A stretch of DNA of 25,059 bases, from the IMG/VR virus record IMGVR_UViG_3300029994_000019, positions 1-25,059 of that record. One strand, 5' to 3'. Positions 22,446 through 25,059 of this stretch are shown piece by piece (position 1 is the stretch's first letter; each line of letters starts with the position of its first letter). Position numbers and translations under genes: made by a program. The DNA is from a virus. The notes beneath the pieces were generated by a model. That model worked only from the letters and a program-made list of their open reading frames with translations, ran no database searches and was not told the DNA's origin.

Positions 22446-22961
22446 ATGAATAAGAAATGTAACCATTGCAACATTGAGTTCTTAGATAAATCAAGGAGTA
22501 AAACTGCCACATTTTGTTCTAAAGAATGTAAGAATAAGAATTGGTATTTACTCAATAAAGAGCATGCTATAGCTAGCAGTAACAACTATGTTTCTCAAAA
22601 TAAGGAACAAGTTAAAGCTACAAAGCGTAAATACGTCAAGAATAGAAAACTAACCGATATAAATTTTCGTTTAGCTTCTAACCTTAGGTCAAGAATCTCT
22701 AGAGCTATGGTAAACAACTTTAAGCACAGCTCTTTGTCAGAATATTTAGGTTGCACTATACAAGAACTTAAAAATCAACTTGAATTCAAATTTCAACCAG
22801 GAATGACATGGGATAATTACGGTGAATGGGAAATAGATCATATCTATCCATTAGCTAAATCAGACTTAACTGACCCAAATATGTTTGCAAAAGTATGTCA
22901 TTACACTAATCTTCAACCTCTTTGGTCACTAGAGAATAAGATTAAAAAGGATAGCGTATGA
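22446..22961 (+). CDS. free-standing HNH homing endonuclease (copy 3)
   Basis: The 171-residue protein has an N-terminal zinc knuckle (C5, C8, C24, C28), a basic helical middle, and the HNH core TWDNYGEWEIDHIYPLAKSD, then CHYTNLQPLWSLENKIKK. It is clearly related to copy 1 at 4722 (same WD-x-YG-x-WEIDH and CHY-x-NLQPLW motifs) and more distantly to the minus-strand copy. It begins one base after the connector candidate's stop and its end overlaps the next gene's ATG by four bases, so it fits a gene junction almost exactly. It would be expected to nick or cut a target near its own site. No ribosome site is obvious. Confidence 0.88.
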   Translation: MNKKCNHCNIEFLDKSRSKTATFCSKECKNKNWYLLNKEHAIASSNNYVSQNKEQVKATKRKYVKNRKLTDINFRLASNLRSRISRAMVNNFKHSSLSEYLGCTIQELKNQLEFKFQPGMTWDNYGEWEIDHIYPLAKSDLTDPNMFAKVCHYTNLQPLWSLENKIKKDSV

Positions 22962-24157
22962 ATAAAACTATTATCGAAACTACAGCAGACGGCAAAGAAG
23001 AAGTGATTCCAGGCAAGGAACCACTGAAGAAAGACCCTAAGAAGAAACTTAGAGATCGTTGGGATTCTTTGAAGAAGGCTCTTGACAACAAGAAAGCTTT
23101 CTTGGACCTTGCTGCTGAAAGCGAAGAGGAACCTGAAGAGGAAGAAGCGGATGAAAACGCTGTAGACCCCCAAGAACAGCAACAACCCGACCAAGAAGAT
23201 GGTGAGCAAGTTGCACCAGAAATTCCAGAAGGCGAAGAGCAAGAGGGTGAAGAAGACCCAGACCCAGAAGCTGAAGAAAATGGCTCACCGTCATTAGATG
23301 AATCACCCGACCAAGATCCAGAAGCAGATGATAATGACGGCCAATCAGATCAAGAACAACCCGACCAAGAGCAAGGCGGAGAACCTGACGAAGAAGAGTT
23401 GATCGAAGCTCTCAAAGAAGAGGGTTATTCAGATCAAGAGATCTCTTACATCGTTCACGGACACCATGCTCCTGAGATCGATGAGTCTAAGCAAGCTAAA
23501 GCCGATGCTACTAAAGCAATGTCCGATATTGATATCGACAATGCTAAAGCAGACGGCGATATGCAGCGTCAGATGATGCAGCAGAAGGCTGAGCAAGAGC
23601 GTAAGCATAAAGAGATGATGGCTGAACATGAAGTCGGTCACAAGAAGCGTATGTCTGATGTAGAGTACGAATCTGCGAAAGCTAGTGCTCCAGATCCAGA
23701 GCTTGATAAAAAGCACCGCGCACGTATGCTAGATCTTGAGTATGAAACTGCTAAGAATCAAGCTCCTGACGCTGAGTACGAGAAGAACCATAAGAAGCGC
23801 ATGATGGATGCTGAGTACGAAAGTACTAAGGCAGGTCAGCCTGATGCTAAGGCAGACGGCGAGCACAATAAGAAGTTAGCAGCTCTTGAAGTTGAAGCTA
23901 AAAAGTTAGAACTTGAAGCTAAGAAGCGTCAGATAGAACTTGAATTAGAGTTTAAAGAAAAAGAGCATGAGTTAAAGTTGAAGCAGATGGAAGCTCAGAT
24001 CAAAGAGCAAGCCAAGCAGAAGACACAGATTGGTGCAGAGAAGCATAAGCATAAACTTGCAGAGGCAAAGAAGCCACCTGCAAAGAAACCTTTAAAGAAG
24101 TCAGAAGATGACGAGGAATACTATGAAGAAGACGGATCAGACGCTACAGAAGTGTGA
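22958..24157 (+). CDS. highly charged acidic/coiled-coil protein with tandem repeats
   Basis: The 399-residue protein starts inside the stop of the HNH gene (ATGA). Residues ~50-160 are extremely acidic (Glu/Asp/Gln/Pro) and likely disordered. A short EEELIEALKEEGYSDQEISY segment follows, then ~180-385 is a long charged helix: three 25-residue repeats (HKKRMSDVEYESAKASAPDP and two similar) and a Lys/Glu-rich coil, ending in a basic then acidic tail. There are no catalytic motifs. This composition, shared with the C-terminal part of the portal, suggests a scaffold, internal head or length-setting function, but none can be shown. The next gene begins 35 bases before its stop. Confidence 0.65.
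   Translation: MNKTIIETTADGKEEVIPGKEPLKKDPKKKLRDRWDSLKKALDNKKAFLDLAAESEEEPEEEEADENAVDPQEQQQPDQEDGEQVAPEIPEGEEQEGEEDPDPEAEENGSPSLDESPDQDPEADDNDGQSDQEQPDQEQGGEPDEEELIEALKEEGYSDQEISYIVHGHHAPEIDESKQAKADATKAMSDIDIDNAKADGDMQRQMMQQKAEQERKHKEMMAEHEVGHKKRMSDVEYESAKASAPDPELDKKHRARMLDLEYETAKNQAPDAEYEKNHKKRMMDAEYESTKAGQPDAKADGEHNKKLAALEVEAKKLELEAKKRQIELELEFKEKEHELKLKQMEAQIKEQAKQKTQIGAEKHKHKLAEAKKPPAKKPLKKSEDDEEYYEEDGSDATEV
23639..23863 (+). repeat. three tandem 75-base repeats encoding 25-residue units
   Basis: Units 23639-23713, 23714-23788 and 23789-23863 each encode H-x-x-R-M-x-D-x-E-Y-E-(S/T)-x-K followed by a variable end with P-D in the second half. A fourth, degenerate unit follows (HNKKLAALEVEAKK). 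The period suits a regular helical rod. Confidence 0.85.
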
Positions 24158-25059
24158 TGAGTTAATCGAGAGATTGAGTGAACTTAAAAAGGCACTCGAC
24201 GGCTTGATGGCACCATCTAACAGAAAGCTTATGCCTTCATTGGGAGCAGGTTGGTCTCAGGATGCTGGGACTGGTGCGTTGCATCACAGTCTACACGGTG
24301 TTATCAACACGTTCAAGAATCCAGACGGATCTTTCCAAGTGAAGCATGCCGGCGGAGTAGTTGGAAACAATCTTCCTAACTTAGCTGCAGCAGGTGCTCA
24401 CATCAAGGACTACGTTGGTTCATTGGGCGGGCAAACTGTAATGAATAACATTGATCCTATGGCTATCGGTAAGGATGAAGACTTTGAAAAAGGTTCTTAC
24501 GGAAAGATGAAAGACACTAATGGTAAAGTCGTATCCCAGTATAACGCAGCTGATAATGCTAAACGTAAGGCTAATAATATGGGAGATGAAGTCCAAGGTA
24601 TAGGCCGTAATAAGAACGTTAAGGCATATAGTTCTAAACCAGGACAATTGAGCGCTAAGCAGCAGGCTGCGAAGGCTCCGTCAGGACCAGCTGGTCCACC
24701 TAAAATCTTCACTCCAGAGCAAATAGCGGCAGAGAACGCAGCACGTAAGTTCAAGAAGAGCCTAGATGGTGCTATACCATGGGCTAATCACCCAGGTGTG
24801 CCTAACGCTGATCAAGAGCTTGCTAAAATGCAGAGAGCTAATCCAGTTGAAAAAGCTGAGAACCTAATGTCTAACCAACTTGCTAACCTTATGGCAGGCC
24901 GTGCTATGCTAGGTAATGCTCCTAGACAGCCTACTGACGAAGAGATGTTTGGGCGCTTTGTTCCAAGCGAAGAAGAGATTCAAAAAGCTGAGTCTAAATG
25001 GGGCAACACCATGAACTGGCTAGAAGAGGCTACAAAGCCAATAGCTTCTAGATTCAGCT
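24123..25059 (+). CDS. probable virion protein, truncated at the right edge
   Basis: An ATG at 24123 has GAGGAA (24113-24118) just upstream and opens 312 codons that run off the window, overlapping the preceding gene by 35 bases. The sequence begins MKKTDQTLQKCDELIERLSE and includes GAGWSQDAGTGALHHSLHGV, a Gly-rich region, a Lys/Asn/Gln-rich middle, and Ala/Glu-rich helices near the edge (ARKFKKSLDGAIPWANHPGV). It lacks known motifs in the visible part. Its position at the end of the structural cluster suggests another head or tail component. The 3' end and full length are unknown. Confidence 0.7.
   Translation, partial: MKKTDQTLQKCDELIERLSELKKALDGLMAPSNRKLMPSLGAGWSQDAGTGALHHSLHGVINTFKNPDGSFQVKHAGGVVGNNLPNLAAAGAHIKDYVGSLGGQTVMNNIDPMAIGKDEDFEKGSYGKMKDTNGKVVSQYNAADNAKRKANNMGDEVQGIGRNKNVKAYSSKPGQLSAKQQAAKAPSGPAGPPKIFTPEQIAAENAARKFKKSLDGAIPWANHPGVPNADQELAKMQRANPVEKAENLMSNQLANLMAGRAMLGNAPRQPTDEEMFGRFVPSEEEIQKAESKWGNTMNWLEEATKPIASRFS

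Noticed and set aside
1-25059. CRISPR array, tRNA, integrase/attachment site or insertion sequence
   Set aside because: No regularly spaced repeats with unique spacers, no cloverleaf-like sequence, no integrase or transposase motifs, and no flanking terminal repeats were found by eye.

Overview
The window is a continuous stretch of a tailed bacteriophage (Caudoviricetes) genome: the DNA-packaging and head-morphogenesis region, with a few nucleic-acid and nucleotide metabolism genes inside it. The evidence is the ordered set small terminase, large terminase, portal, prohead protease, scaffold-like protein and major capsid protein. Genes are tightly packed, nearly all on the + strand, with frequent 1-35 bp overlaps. 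No rRNA, tRNA, CRISPR array, integrase or insertion sequence was seen. The base composition is moderately AT-rich, Shine-Dalgarno sequences are of the AGGAG type and candidate promoters carry TATAAT, which points to a bacterial host. The host cannot be named from the sequence. The phage-encoded kinases, SbcD-like nuclease and exonuclease suggest a large, lytic-type genome.

Layout. 1-1319: end of an unknown gene and an SbcD/gp47-like metallophosphoesterase. 1320-2172: a promoter/operator-like palindrome, an unknown protein and a small HTH protein resembling sigma region 4. 2147-7304: small terminase, large terminase, an HNH endonuclease and the portal. 7306-9941: a tiny ORF, a P-loop dNMP-kinase-like protein with an extra C-terminal domain, a coiled-coil protein, a Cys-rich protein with a second sigma-4-like helix-turn-helix, and two small unknown genes. 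9977-14413: a multidomain prohead protease (protease, lytic-transglycosylase-like domain, capsid-like peptide, zinc ribbon), a small structural-like protein, an acidic repeat-containing scaffold candidate and the major capsid protein, closed by a strong terminator. 14499-18232: small genes, a minus-strand HNH endonuclease, thymidylate kinase, a DEDDy exonuclease, a CYTH-fold protein and a glycine-rich orphan. 18284-25059: a run of probable virion proteins (several very acidic, disordered or coiled-coil), one of which ends in a sigma-70 region-2-like domain, a head-tail connector candidate, a third HNH endonuclease, and a gene cut by the right edge.

How it fits together (inference). The terminase pair and portal package DNA. 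The protease processes a prohead built from the scaffold-like protein and capsid protein. The connector candidate would complete the head. The exonuclease, kinases and SbcD-like protein supply replication and recombination functions. Three related HNH genes sit at gene junctions as mobile endonucleases. Most striking are a 28-residue segment shared by the C-terminal part of the protease and the N-terminus of the capsid protein, a cell-wall-hydrolase-like domain inside the protease ORF, and sigma-factor-like pieces spread over three separate genes. A promoter-like element (CCTGGTATAAT...AGGTGG) occurs twice, upstream of the packaging cluster and of the protease.
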